From NCBI GenBank assembly GCA_037043015.1, contig CM073322.1, positions 21,356,364 through 21,420,363 of the forward strand: DNA of 64,000 bases, written 5' to 3'. The notes beneath the pieces were generated by a model. It saw only the letters and a program-made list of their open reading frames with translations, searched no databases and was not told the origin of the DNA. Positions 45,369 to 56,768 of this stretch are shown piece after piece. The DNA is from Bryum argenteum (taxonomy: Eukaryota > Streptophyta > Bryopsida > Bryales > Bryaceae). The position numbers and the translations under genes were made by a program. Within the stretch, counting starts at the first letter, position 1, and every line of letters starts with the position of its first letter.

Positions 45369-45870
45369 AGAAACTCCGGTCCCATTCTAAGGCGAATATC
45401 CCATTCCTCATGAAGTGTCCGTTCGTAATGCTAATATCCCGATGCAAGGGGAAATTGGAACAATACTACTTTCCCCCTTTCGAGGGTGGACACTATAATT
45501 ACGCTAGTTTCCATCTAGTTACTAGTGCCTTGAAAATACTTGACATAGTATTCCCCCAAAGGATTTTGAGGTACCCATACAACAAGGTTTAACCCCTAAA
45601 GGTCTGAGCGTGCCGTGGTGACCAATAGAATACGGTGTATTTTGGTTGTATTTAGAGTGAATGCACACCTTTAATGGGTTTGAGTTCAAAGAAGAAGTTG
45701 ACATTTGAATTAATGCGGTTCTAGTGAGCTATTACGATTCCAGTTTAGAGTTTATTGTTGGTAGCAAATCCTAATTATACAACAGCGTACATACTGTCCC
45801 CAAGGGACTTTTAAGGGTTAAGGACCCCACACAATAGTTGGGTGGAATATAGTGGTGAGCAGCCTACTTA
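45369..45870 (-). mobile_element. tRNA-derived SINE interrupted by a TTAA element
   Basis: 45369-45588 and 45822-45870 align continuously with the SINE at 58144 (AAACTCCGGTCCC, GAGGGTGGACACTATAA, GAGGTACCCATACAACAAGG, then GGACCCCACACAATAGTTGG). The tRNA-like 5' part beyond 45870 is lost. Confidence 0.8.
45589..45821. mobile_element. TTAA-flanked MITE, 233 bp, inside a SINE
   Basis: The ends are TTAA-CCCCTAAAGGTC and GGGACTTTTAAGGG-TTAA. The SINE continues on both sides (AACAAGGT / GGACCCC). In the uninterrupted SINE at 58144 the same point reads GGT-CCAA-GGACC, so a single four-base site became two TTAA copies. Confidence 0.85.
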
Positions 45871-46616
45871 ACCGCTGGTCGAATCAGCTTCTGCAATGTG
45901 GAGCATATCCTTCATGGACGTACATTTCCTGAAATGTACGTACAAGGTACATGACACAGTCAATCGTGTGGACCACCAACTCTTCAACTGCAGCTTCACC
46001 GACTGGACGGGGGGTTCGGGCGGTACCAGCACAGTACCTACTTACTTGCTACCAGTAGAATGTTGGACTCGGGAGTCGGCCGGTCGGTAGACTCGGTACG
46101 TAAGAGCCAGGGCGGGGACCACATGGAAGTTGAAGTGTCACCGACTGGGCGGGCGTGTTGCTGTCAAAGGAAAGGGAAACTGGTGCGAGCGGGCAGCAGC
46201 AGGGTGGTCCGGGCAGCATGCGGTAATGTAGCAAAAGCAGCCCTACCCCTGACCGGTTACTTAAATTAAAGCCCGGGTCAGCCAGCAAGCAGAGCTCCTA
46301 TTGCAGGCATGATGGGGTGGAGGCACACGTGGCACTACCTTGTGGGCAGGAATCGTGGGTGTTTGACTCTTTCCCCCGACCCCACCCACGATTTTCCATG
46401 TATCTGCCTCGTGCCTAACGCCCTTGGTAAACCTCAAACCTAAGGGCCCGTTCCCATGTGAGACCCGTCCCCGTAATTCCACTGTAGAAGCCCTTGAAAA
46501 ATCACGTACCACTATCAAGGAGTTATTAGGAGTCCCCATAATTTCACTTTAGAAGCCCTTGCAAAATCATGGACCACTATCAAAGGAAGATAAGGAAGGG
46601 CCATTCACATGTCTTC
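45871..46616. other. GC-rich island, no assignable gene
   Basis: 46000-46470 is GC-rich with short frames on both strands (69-92 codons). None has a recognisable domain or consistent splicing. Confidence 0.3.
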
Positions 46617-47115
46617 CCTTCACCCCTACTGTTGAAACGAGCCTGAAACGGGACATCTAAGGGCTGGTTAGCCTCTTATTTACTATATTTAGCTTTCATG
46701 AAGTTTGAACCTCTTGCATGTTGAAGATTTTTCACATACCTTTCTAGAAAGTCATTTCATGCTTCAAGATTCCTCATACTTTAGGAGATATTATGGTCAA
46801 AGTTTGAAAACATTTTTTCAAATCTGCCCAAATTGCGGTATATGCTCATTAATTCTTAACAAAAATGTGAAGTGCCTCAATTCAAAATTACTCTTGAAAT
46901 TGGTTTTTTTGGGTTCAGAATAAACCCCTTTTGCATTAAGGGAAATAAAAAAAAAATTCTTCTAACTTTAAATGTTGTGTTTTAAGATTTGTTACACATG
47001 TATTTGGACAGGTTTTGTACAAGATCTTACAAGTATATACTTGAGTTGACGCCAAAAGTTGAAAATTTTCATCTTGCATTCAGAGAGGGTAGTTTGAGGC
47101 CATCTATCAATTTAG
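46617..47115. mobile_element. Internally deleted long TTAA-type element
   Basis: It starts near TTCA-CCCCTACTGTTGAA, as does the element at 51383 (TTAA-CCCCTACTGTTGAA), and ends at CAATTTAGGGG-CCCA. The interior follows the same order as 51383-52206 with large deletions. Confidence 0.55.
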
Positions 47116-48370
47116 GGGCCCACATCTGGTTGATATTCTATCACTAGTTTGCTCAATAAGCTCAACAGTGTAATTGGCATCATTGAGCTCATTTAGGTAA
47201 CATGGGTTGAAATTTTAATCCCGATCGGGTTTTAAATCTTAATCCAAACTGAGCCTAATTCAATCACAAACACTTGTGCGCCATCCACCTTCTCCCCCAC
47301 AAAAGGTGTCATTTTCCAAAAAAATTGGGGTACCGTATAATGAGAATAGTGGAGGTAGGAGTGTGTGTGAACATTGCACTTGTTTAATTGTAACAATTGA
47401 TTATTTTGACTTCTTTTTTCCACAATGGAATCAATTCACGTTGGTTTATTGAAATGAACTCTTGGATTCATAGCAAGAGAGTTACATAAGATGCTCACTT
47501 ACAAATAAATTCATCCTGGAATCCTTGGGCCTTTGTACTAGCTTAAAGAATTACATAGTTTATATAGTATACACTTCAATGTTTGGAGTGCTCTATTTAT
47601 GAGTAATTTACTTATAAGGATTGCGTTGAATAAAGCCATGAGAAACAGATTTGAAGTTTTGTTTTAGTATGACAAACAAATAAATTAAAACAGTTCAAGA
47701 TTGTTGTATGGGTATATATGGATTGATAATAAGATTAAAGGCTTAAAAATAAAAATAAACAGTATATGGGGCTTGTACCTATGAGTGCTCATTGGTACCT
47801 TGTGTTCTGTAGTCACTCGCTCCTTCCCTTAACATAACGTTTAACATGTTGATTCTTTTGCGCGCAATTTGAGTGAAGTGGTTTTAAAGATGCTTCTTTT
47901 TTCAGTACCTTGGGTCATGATAGTTACTACACAAAGGTTGGAAAGAAGATTTGAGAGCATCTATACCACAGTTTGTAAATTCCTAATGGGTTCACTGCAT
48001 TTGGCAACGACTCATCAACTCACCTTGTAGGGTTATTTTCACGTTACTTACGATTTGTCTTATAGCACGACATTATTTTCAAGATGTCTACTCATTACTC
48101 TATGGCAAAAATTTATACATTTTCATGGTATAAAGTTACTTTCAAGGTATCTATCCTTTGTCCTTTGGAATTATCCTCAAAGTTTCCACCTGTTAGCCTT
48201 GCCATTTGGAGTAATTTTCAAGATCTCCACCTATTGCCTTGGGGTTACTTTTGAGGTTATTACATTTTGTCATGTAGCATTCTTGTCAAGGTGTTAATGA
48301 TTTTTATGGGGTGCCTACCATTTTGTTCTTAACGGCTACAGTGTTTGTAGGAAATTCTTTATTTAAAGAA
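47116..48370. repeat. 1.3-kb dispersed repeat, copy 2
   Basis: Collinear with 28010-29370 in the same orientation, with many point differences and small indels. Confidence 0.7.
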
Positions 48371-48749
48371 CACCACTTCAAGGTTTCTTCGTGTCCTGTA
48401 CCAAGGACATTTTTCTACTTGTGATAGGTGAAAACGAAGTTTGACATGACTTTTACCAGTTATAAATAAGATGATGTTGTAAGAATATTATAGATGTGTT
48501 TGAGCAATTGGTAGGTTTTAGAAGAATAACTGGAGAGAGTCGATTGTGAGCCAAAATTGAAGGTGACATTTGGTCCATGGATATATAGTGAGCCTCCTTA
48601 CAGAGATGAGAGGAAACAATACTTTTATATCCCGTAATTGGTGACGATGCTCTAAAATAAAGAAGATAGACCATGACCCTATTTTAGGCCAACTTGAACA
48701 TAGTGTTCTTTTGACCACTTCTCTAGTCGATGTATGCTAGAGGTCATTG
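48371..48749. other. Intergenic DNA, no gene seen
   Basis: Two overlapping minus-strand frames (66 and 73 codons) have no recognisable product. Confidence 0.3.
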
Positions 48750-48995
48750 AATAATAGTGAGATTACTAACCCTTTCTCGGGGTGAGCACTATATTAGTTT
48801 CTACCTAGCCACCTCTAGTGCCTCAGAGATACTTAATATGGTACTCTCCAAAGAAATCAGAGATACCTATACGAAGAGGTCCATAAACCATTACCATAGT
48901 TGGGTGGACTATTGTTTTGAGCACCATGCTACGGTAATGAACAGTGTATAAGGCCTCCTAATTAGGGGTCATAAGCCCTCATTACCAAGCCAAAG
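48750..48995 (-). mobile_element. Diverged SINE copy
   Basis: TTTCTACCTAGCCACCTCTAGTGCC-type sequence, GAGATACCTATACGAAGAGG and ATAGTTGGGTGGACTATTGT follow the order of the SINE at 58144. The tRNA-like end (AGCCCTCATTACCAAGCCAA) is retained but degenerate. Confidence 0.65.
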
Positions 48996-49510
48996 CTTAT
49001 AGTATTTGTTCATGCTTTAACATTCATTACCTTGGTGAGATCTAACCTTTGCCCAAACCTAACATCTATTAATCTTTATTTAGACCTTTGTTTGGCTTTC
49101 CCAACATGGCGAAGTAAAGCCTTTTTTGATTGCACATTTGTGGTAAAGAAACCTTCTATTGTGTTTGATCTTTATTGTTTATAAGTATCCTTATACACAC
49201 ACATCACTCTCCCTAACTTTCTCAAAAGGAGAAAAGTTGGCCAAAAAGTGAACTTAAGATTGACTTTATAATCTAAGCTTTTTTCATGACGAGATCGTCT
49301 TCTTCATGGCATCCAAACTTTAGCCGTAAAGTAGCTCTTAGGTCCATTTTACACATGAACATCTACAAGCAATGGATGAAAGGGTAAGGATTTCGATTAG
49401 ACCTTTTTACAGTTGCTCCCTTGGGTTTTTACATTTTGAGGAACAACCACTTAGAGAAAACGCCACGTCATCCTCCATTGCCGCCAAAAGTAGCACTCAA
49501 GACTCAACTT
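48996..49510. other. AT-rich intergenic DNA, no gene seen
   Basis: No recognisable feature. Confidence 0.35.
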
Positions 49511-49777
49511 TTAACCCCTAACTTTCCTTGTTGCAAAACGGTGTAAGTCACAAAATTTGACCTTCCTTTAGATTAAGCTCAAAAAATCTCAATCCAAGCA
49601 CTATTTAAAAGATTCAACCGTAAGATCTCAAAGTTCACTTGACATTCTTCTCACATACCAAATTTAAACCGTTCATTCTTCCTCATTTGTGAGATTATAA
49701 TGGTCAAAGTTGGCTGAGTTTTTCTCTTGCGGGAACCTCCAAACCCGTTTTGGGTTTTAAGGAGAGTTAGGGGTTAA
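49511..49777. mobile_element. TTAA-flanked MITE, 267 bp
   Basis: The ends are TTAA-CCCCTAACTTTCCTTG and AAGGAGAGTTAGGGG-TTAA. Roughly 90 percent identical to the copy at 50340. Confidence 0.88.
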
Positions 49778-50339
49778 GTAAACAAGTTTTGGAACTACCT
49801 CATGAGATGGTCCCAAAATTGTATAGTGGACAAAAATAGCCTCCCCACTTGCTATGTACCTAATCCTAAACCCTAGTTCATATATTTCAAAGGATATCTA
49901 ATCCATGTGTGAAACCATTGAGTGGGCGGATGAAACCGATGTCGACATAGCCACTTCCCTACACACCAAGGCGGAAAAAAATGATGAACAACACTTTGTT
50001 TCGGACACACAATCTACGGGATGTACATGTATGACGCAACCCTAAGTTATATCGTCTTTGACTATTCTATTTTCTTTGTTGAAACAATGATCGTCCTCTA
50101 TTTTCTCTATGAAAGTCCTGGCATGTCATGGGTTCCGTCACCTGTACGATTTGCGTACATGTAGCCAGGTCGGTCGGTTTCATCCAAGCTCATCTTTGGC
50201 TTTGCAACATGCTCATTAGCAAGCCTCAACTATCCCCGGAGTACTTTTGTTACTATGACATGCAAATTGACAGTATAAATGATACTTTGGTGTTTTTGGG
50301 AAAAGTAGAAACAATGCAGTGAGTGGCATGTATACATGT
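49778..50339. other. Intergenic DNA between two sister MITEs
   Basis: A 64-codon frame at 50128-50322 lacks recognisable features. No gene. Confidence 0.35.
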
Positions 50340-50606
50340 TTAACCCCTAAATTTCCTTGTTGCAAAATGGTCTTAGTCACAAAATTTGACCTTCCTTTAG
50401 ATTAAGCTCAAAAAATCTCAATCCAAGCATTATTTGAAAGATTCAACCGTAAGATCTCAAAGTTCACTTGACATACTTCTCACATACCAAATTTGAACCG
50501 TTCATTCTTCCTCATCTGTGAGATCATAATGGTCAAAGTTGGTTGAGTTTTCTCCTGCGGGAATGTCCACAACCTGTTTCGGGTTTTAAGGAAAGTTAGC
50601 AGTTAA
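50340..50606. mobile_element. TTAA-flanked MITE, 267 bp
   Basis: The left end is TTAA-CCCCTAAATTTCCTTG; the right end has decayed to AAGGAAAGTTAGCAG-TTAA. Sister of the element at 49511, same length and orientation. Confidence 0.85.
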
Positions 50607-51382
50607 TTGTTGGCATGTCTTGGGCATACTCTATTGTATCCAAGCAAACCTCAAAAAGGAATTCGAATCCTTCTTTGTGGGTATGTGGACCCAATACGAT
50701 CACATGTAGACATACATATTTTTTAACTTCAAATTTGAGATGTTCTTCTACGGAACGAACAAATTCAGCCAACTTTGACCATTGTGATCTCACAAATGAA
50801 AAAGAATCAATGATTCATGAGTAGAATGTTAAGTTGACCTCTAACTAACCTTGAAGACCAAAGCGGTCTTTTGTCGCCCAATTTTTGTGTTAAGATTAAT
50901 ATTTTTGACTGGGATTTTTACTCGTTGTTCCTTACTGGTACTCTGCCCCATAATGGCAATTTGTTAGGTTCCTTGAATATACCACTATAGGTAGATTTGA
51001 GAGAACGTATTGATGTGACATTATCGGACAAAGGGAGTATATGTGGTAAATTTTGCAAAATCCAAATTTCAACTTTTGAGTAATTATGAATCTTGGAATG
51101 CATGCCAATATGGGGCAATTTATTTAAACTTTTTTGTACTTTATTTTTTTGAAATTTTTTCGTAGCCAAATTACCTCTCAAATTCCAAAGTGACCCAAGT
51201 CAAGAAGTCTACCAATTCTACTAGGGCAGCCTCCAAAAACAATTTTAAAGAATCTTCATCATATTCAATAGTTTTTGAGTTTTTCTTTCAAAAAAATTCA
51301 AAATTTGAGATTTGAGGATTTAAAAAAAAGAAAAAAAGAAAAAGAAAAAACCTACTTGAAAATTACAAATTCATGTAGGCAC
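50607..51382. other. Intergenic DNA with element-like fragments
   Basis: 50740-50840 contains CAGCCAACTTTGACCATTGT and TTAAGTTGACCTCTAAC, fragments of the 268-bp TTAA family, without ends. Confidence 0.35.
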
Positions 51383-52206
51383 TTAACCCCTACTGTTGAA
51401 TGAGGACAAGATTGTCCATTTTGTCCGTTTGTCCGTTTTGGCTTTGGTCACCTTTTAGCTTCCTCATTTTAGCTCGTATGAAGTTGAGACCTTTCGTAAG
51501 TTGTAGAGTTTCTCCATAGCTTTTCGAATAGTCCTTATGTGCCTCAAAATTCCTCATACTTCAGTAGATATTCACGGTCAAAGTTTGAAAACACTATTTG
51601 AAAGTGCCCAAACTACAGTATATGCTCCTTTATTCTCAAAACCTGTCCAAAATCAATCACATTGTAGAATCTTAAGAAAATTACCAAAATTTGAGATTTT
51701 ACTCTTTTTTTCAAGTTTTGTTTCTTGTACATGAAAATTAGGTTTTTAAGGCATTATTTTCAATGATCGGCCTTTTTAATTGAATTTCAACATACCTCCA
51801 TGTGAATAATCAAGCATTTCTTTGGGTTTTATAGGTGACATGAGCGAGGGTAAAAATTGCAAAAGCATGTTTCTAACCTTCCTAGGAACAAAGAATCTAA
51901 AGAGCCTCATATCAAAAAAATTATCAAAAATGAATTTTATGACCCTCAAAAAACTAGTCACCCTTTCTACAACAAGGGGAAAAATTTCTTTCTCCAACTT
52001 TGAACATTATCATATCACAATTGGTAAGAAATTTGAATGTGAGATTTGATATACACATACACATACAAGTTGGGTACTAGATCCTATGGTTACATATATA
52101 GAAATGCGTCAAAGTTAAAAACTTCCACCATACATTAAATGCTAATAGCTTTTGGTAGTCTTAAGACCTTCTTGCAGTTTTGAGGCATGTCAACTTTAGG
52201 GGTCAA
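51383..52206. mobile_element. TTAA-type element, 824 bp
   Basis: The left end is TTAA-CCCCTACTGTTGAA and the right end is CAACTTTAGGGG-TCAA. Same interior family as 14890, 37603 and 46617. Non-coding; a 75-codon plus frame at 51822 is not conserved in the sister copies. Confidence 0.65.
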
Positions 52207-52967
52207 TCACCGTTTACCTTTTTCTAAAACTAAATATTTCTAAGGTGATGCACGTTTTGGTATATCATTGTTTTGAGACCTTCTTCTAAGAAAAAAATTG
52301 CATGAAGGACAGAAAAGAGGAACGAGTCACCAAAATTTTGCTTAGGTGTTCCCAACTTGATTATCCACATGGAAAAAACTATGACCAAAATGTATGGGGT
52401 AACAATCTTCAACCTTAATTTTGCACCATAGAGACATTGCCACTTGAGTAATGCTTAAAAAAAGGTTCAGCACAAACTTTAATTGTCACAATCTTGCAAA
52501 TGATACACATCCAATGGTCAATCATTGAAAAAGTAAGTTTTTATAGGCTTAAGTACAAGATCTTACATTTGAAGGTTTAAACAAAGCGAAAAAAGTACCC
52601 CCTTGGAAGTGCATGGAGGTAGAAAATGACACTCTTAAGGTCTTGAAATCACAAAAGACTATGCAGTTTAGATGTTAACTCTCACATCCTACACTTGGAT
52701 CTTTTAAATAGTGCTTACATTGAGCTATTCCAAACTTAAAGTAGAAAAAAAATAAAAATGAAATAAAATCATCTTCAAGATTCAGGCAATTTTGTAGGAA
52801 GGATCTTCAAGGATTAAGTGATGTGGGAATGAGAAACACATGCTAGAAAGGAATGTGATGCACGAACAAGGAAGAAGAAGAGATACTCCAACTTATATAA
52901 GTGGCCGGCGTGAATAGAGTATTTGTTTGACCTATCCTGGATGTATGCCCGGAGTTTATCACACCAA
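52207..52967. other. AT-rich intergenic DNA, element-like
   Basis: 52230-52440 shares CATGAAGGACAGAAAAG, AACTTGATTATCCACATGGA and AATGTATGGGGTAACAAT-type phrases with 11890-11960 and 12780-12890, so it is an end-less fragment of the 11364/12240 element family. Confidence 0.4.
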
Positions 52968-53207
52968 TGGCGGGACTACTAAAACCCTCTCGAGATGAAC
53001 ACTATGCTAGTTTCTACCTAGCCACTAGTGCCTTAGAGATACTCGACATGCTATCCCTGCGAAGGGCTTTGAGGTACCCATACAACGAGGTACGAGAACT
53101 CCCCACCATAGTTAGTGGTGAGCACCACGCGGGCACGGGAAATAGAACCCACGGCCTCCTCAATGGGGGCCATGAGCCCTAACCACCAAGCCAAGGCTTG
53201 TGGTGCC
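52968..53207 (-). mobile_element. tRNA-derived SINE, 3'-truncated copy
   Basis: From AAAGGCACCACAAGCCTTGG (minus, 5' end) to the GCTAGTTTCTACCTAGCCAC region it matches the SINE at 58144. Box A-like TGGCTTGGTGGTTAGGGC is well preserved. Confidence 0.75.
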
Positions 53208-53689
53208 TTTACACAAACAACATGAATACCACATTGCACAAATGTATACATTGAGCATATATCATTTTATTTATTTATTTTTTTCCCTAAACCAATCAAC
53301 TTATTAACCAATTGAGAAGGATACAACCATGAACCTACATAGCGTACCTCCTTCTTCTTGCACTTTGGTACTTTGACAGGCATTATATCATTTGGGTTTG
53401 GCAATTTGCTAAGGCGTGCACAGGACATCCCTCAAGCTAGGACTTACCCCAACGCATGCCCGCTCATACTCCCTACCTAGCCAAAAAACGGCAATTTAAT
53501 TCTTTTCATTTTTTGAGGCCTTCAACTACTTTTTACGAAATTTTGAGTTCCGAAGTGGGATCTGAGACCCATTTTACCCGGGGACCCTACCATGGTATTA
53601 TGGGTGACATCAACAATTAAAAAAATAGGGGGCAAATTTACTCCCAAATTTTTATATGGCCGGGCAGGGTTTGGGGGGCAGAGACGCCG
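53208..53689. other. Intergenic DNA with a LINE-tail-like sequence
   Basis: A T-rich tract at about 53265-53285 followed by AACCAATCAACTTATTAACC resembles a minus-strand LINE 3' end. No target duplication found. Confidence 0.35.
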
Positions 53690-53743
53690 ATGCTGGTAAG
53701 TCCTTGCTTGGGGGATGTGCTGCCAAATCGTTTGCTAATTACA

Positions 53744-53983
53744 GCGTTTACACTGCCGGCCAGTAGTTTCGGCAGGCAGCCACCAGCTCAATTCCGTTCC
53801 CACATCCTGCTGAACCTGCTGACCAATGAGATACAATCCATGCGGAAAAATGGTGTAAAAATAGTCTTCCTGCTGTGCCTGCTGGTTGAAGGTGGCTGTT
53901 CCAGCCTGCTGGGCGCGAAATCGGCTTCTTAACTTAAACCAAATTTGGGGCTGCCCAGCAGGCGCAGCAGGGAGTGTAAACGT
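53744..53983. repeat. Foldback about 240 bp with CGTTTACACT ends
   Basis: GCGTTTACACTGCC at the left is mirrored by GGGAGTGTAAACG at the right. Several CAGCAGG-type units recur inside in inverted orientation. It may be a MITE or a decayed inverted duplication. Confidence 0.45.
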
Positions 53984-54420
53984 AGCAAATGTTTGATGGA
54001 AACAATTGAATGTTAGAACAGAAAAAGGTTTTGTGTGAAGAAAGCAAAGCAATGGTTGACCTTTGCAACAACTTCTTCCTACAACTGCTACCTCCATCCA
54101 TCAATTGCCAATAACTGGGGCAGGGCAGGCCAAAAATAAAAAAATAAATCACTGCCAATGAGAATCCATTTAGATTCGGATTTGTAGGCTTGGCTTGGCT
54201 TTGTGTGATTGAAGAGGTCCACGTGTTTCTCAGCTTTGGATGCTTTTGGTTTGGAGCCGAGCTGAAATTTAGATTCTTCACGTGGGTCGATCCTCTTCGG
54301 GATTGGCTCTCCTGGCGGTGCCATTTTCCGAACCTACCCCCCAACTCGGTCCGGACCTACCCCCCCATCTCTTTATTCCATTTAGTGTTCCATTCAAACT
54401 GTTTACTGTAGCAGACTGTT
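53984..54420 (-). other. GC-moderate region with plausible first-exon-like frames
   Basis: On the minus strand a frame starting at 54324 reads MAPPGEPIPKRIDPREESKF and stays polar before a hydrophobic, stop-limited end at 54088. A 136-codon frame from 54344 overlaps it. The first has a good ATGGCACC context, but no domain is recognisable and no downstream exon was found. Confidence 0.25.
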
Positions 54421-55903
54421 TTCAGAAGATTCTCTTTAGACACTTGTGGGTCGGTACAACTGTAGAAATAAGTTTTTTTATACAAAGGCCTTTGAAATAG
54501 TGGAAAATAATTGACAAGATGTTGAAATACTATCTAGGAAGTGTGGTCTAGGATACATTAATAGGTGATAATGCATTAGTTTTATCATGTAATTTTTCTA
54601 GTAATAGCCAGATTTGTTATTGTGTAAAATCATTGCTATGACTTTGGGGGCGGGGAGAGAGGGTTTTTTGTCAAATATTGTTCAACTTTAGCAATGTTTT
54701 GGAACTAACTTTAGCAATGTTGTGAAGAAAATAAGCAAAGTTACAGAGTTACTAAGCAACATTATTTATAATTTCGTACATATGAGGTTGGAAATGTTGC
54801 TAGAGCATGTACCACGGTTGCTCAACTTGAGCAACGTTTACAAGAAAGTAACATGGAAAATATTGCAACCCCCTCCCCTTCTTTTCTAGTAGTGAATCGA
54901 GAATAGCAAATATGAATGTTGTTGTCAAAATTTTACATTTATGTAAGACTTTGTAGAATAAAGTGTGTTGGAACCTCTAAAGATTTGAATAGTGTTTCTT
55001 TTTTTCCTAATCAACGTATGCAATTTCAGTCATCATAGCAATCAAGTATTTTGAGCAAAGTTTTGTTCTAAGATAGAAAGTTGATATTGGTATTTTTGTT
55101 GACAAATGCGTAGCCCTATGTTAGTGGTTTTCGCTTGATTCCTAGACAAGAATTTTGAGGGTTCGCGCAGAAAGGACAAAATCAACCAACTTTGACAGTT
55201 ACAATCTCACAAATCAAGAAGAATCGATGATTCAAATTTCTACAATGAGTAGAAGGTTAAGTTACCTTTAAGATCCAATCGTTCGATTCCATAAAAAGAT
55301 TTAAATTTATTGGTCATGAAAAGGAAGCACGTTAATTTTTGATAATTTATACAGTCGAAGGAGTTTTAGAGGTTGATAAAAAGAAAGAGAGAAATCTGTT
55401 CAACATAGAATCTGTAAATGAATAAGTGGACAAAGTTTAAAACATACTAGAAGTACTTTGAGAAATCCTCCCTCAATACAAGCTACAACCTTGTAAAGAA
55501 AACTCAAGAACCCGACATCAAATCCAAGGAACAATAAGTTAAATCTCTATGATAATTTCACTTGGCTTGTTGGTTGAGTGTGTACAAATTCAACTTCACG
55601 TTTAGAGCAATGTTAGGATTGATTGTGACTCAACTTCTACTGTTGTAAGTGTTGAGACGCACTCCGTAACCATGGTTACCGGAGTACAAAGAATACACCA
55701 TACTTGTACCATGAATTTTCCACACACATACGAATTTTTCGCACTTGTAGATTATTTAGAATCTTCCAATTCTGATTATGGGTATCTACAAGTACGGAAA
55801 ATAGTTTATAAGTACGTTAGTCAACAAGAAAGTACGTAGCCGAAGTTTGAAAATACAGGACATTCCTGTACTCCGATAACCTTGTCCTTAAGTGCCTTAA
55901 CCC
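54421..55903. other. AT-rich intergenic DNA
   Basis: 55140-55380 matches the interior of the 268-bp TTAA family (CAACCAACTTTGACAGTTAC, TTAAGTTACCTTTAAGATCC) but lacks intact ends. No gene. Confidence 0.35.
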
Positions 55904-56172
55904 TTAACCCCTAAAGGCCCATGATGTTTTGGGAGCTTGAAATCCCAACACTGACCACTATGTACTAATGCGGGTACGTCCAATATTTTTGGAAATTTTT
56001 GATAACTTCAACCGTAGGATCTTGAAGTAGACTACCATAGGTAGTAGTGTGAAAATTTTCAACCGTTGGATCATCACTGGATGTGAGATCATAACATTTG
56101 AAGTTGACTGTAAATTTTTTTTGGCCTTGACCGTAAAAGCCGAATCGGCGGCCGTGGGCCTTTAGGGGTTAA
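55904..56172. mobile_element. TTAA-flanked MITE, 269 bp
   Basis: The ends are TTAA-CCCCTAAAGGCCCA and TGGGCCTTTAGGGG-TTAA, a perfect 14-bp terminal repeat. A further TTAACCC precedes it at 55897. The right TTAA is shared with the next element. Confidence 0.9.
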
Positions 56173-56499
56173 ACGCCCAAGTAAGCCCGAGGAGCTTCAT
56201 TCCAACCGAATCTTCTCTGTAGCTTTCACTCTACTCAACTTTTCACTTATATTTTGATGTCAAGCTTGTCACCTACTTATGATGCATTCAAAAAGTGAGA
56301 TTTTAGAATTCAAATCACAATTTGTATGAGTGATGTTGTGCTTTGAGAGGATTGCAGTAGGTAGGTTAGGGTTGTATATAATCTTGTAAGAGGTTGCAAG
56401 CTCATCATTGATTGGTTCATTCACGATGCCTAAGTCCGAAAGATGGTGTGATCCAATTTTGGGTTGCCCGTTTCAGACCCCATGGGTGTTCAAAGTTAA
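56169..56499. mobile_element. TTAA-flanked MITE, 331 bp, abutting the previous element
   Basis: The left end is TTAA-ACGCCCAAGTAAGCCCGAGG; the right end has decayed to GTGTTCAAAG-TTAA. It belongs to the 370-bp family and lacks the outer TTAACCC at the left, like the copy at 38576. Confidence 0.78.
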
Positions 56500-56768
56500 T
56501 GAAAATTAATAGTACTTAGCATTATTACAAAATTACATACAGAATGGAGACAGTGGTGAGTCACGGTAATGGGACGCGGAAAGATCTGGAGGAAATCAAT
56601 GCAAACGGTAACATCACAGTCGAGGAGACCTGTACTGGACAAGGAGCATGGCTGCGTTCTCACGATTGTCTATAATTGCCCTGCCCTGCCCTGCCCTGGA
56701 GGATTGAATTCTGTGCAATCATCCGCACAAATCGATCGCTCTGTCTACCAATTCATGCATGCAGCGCG

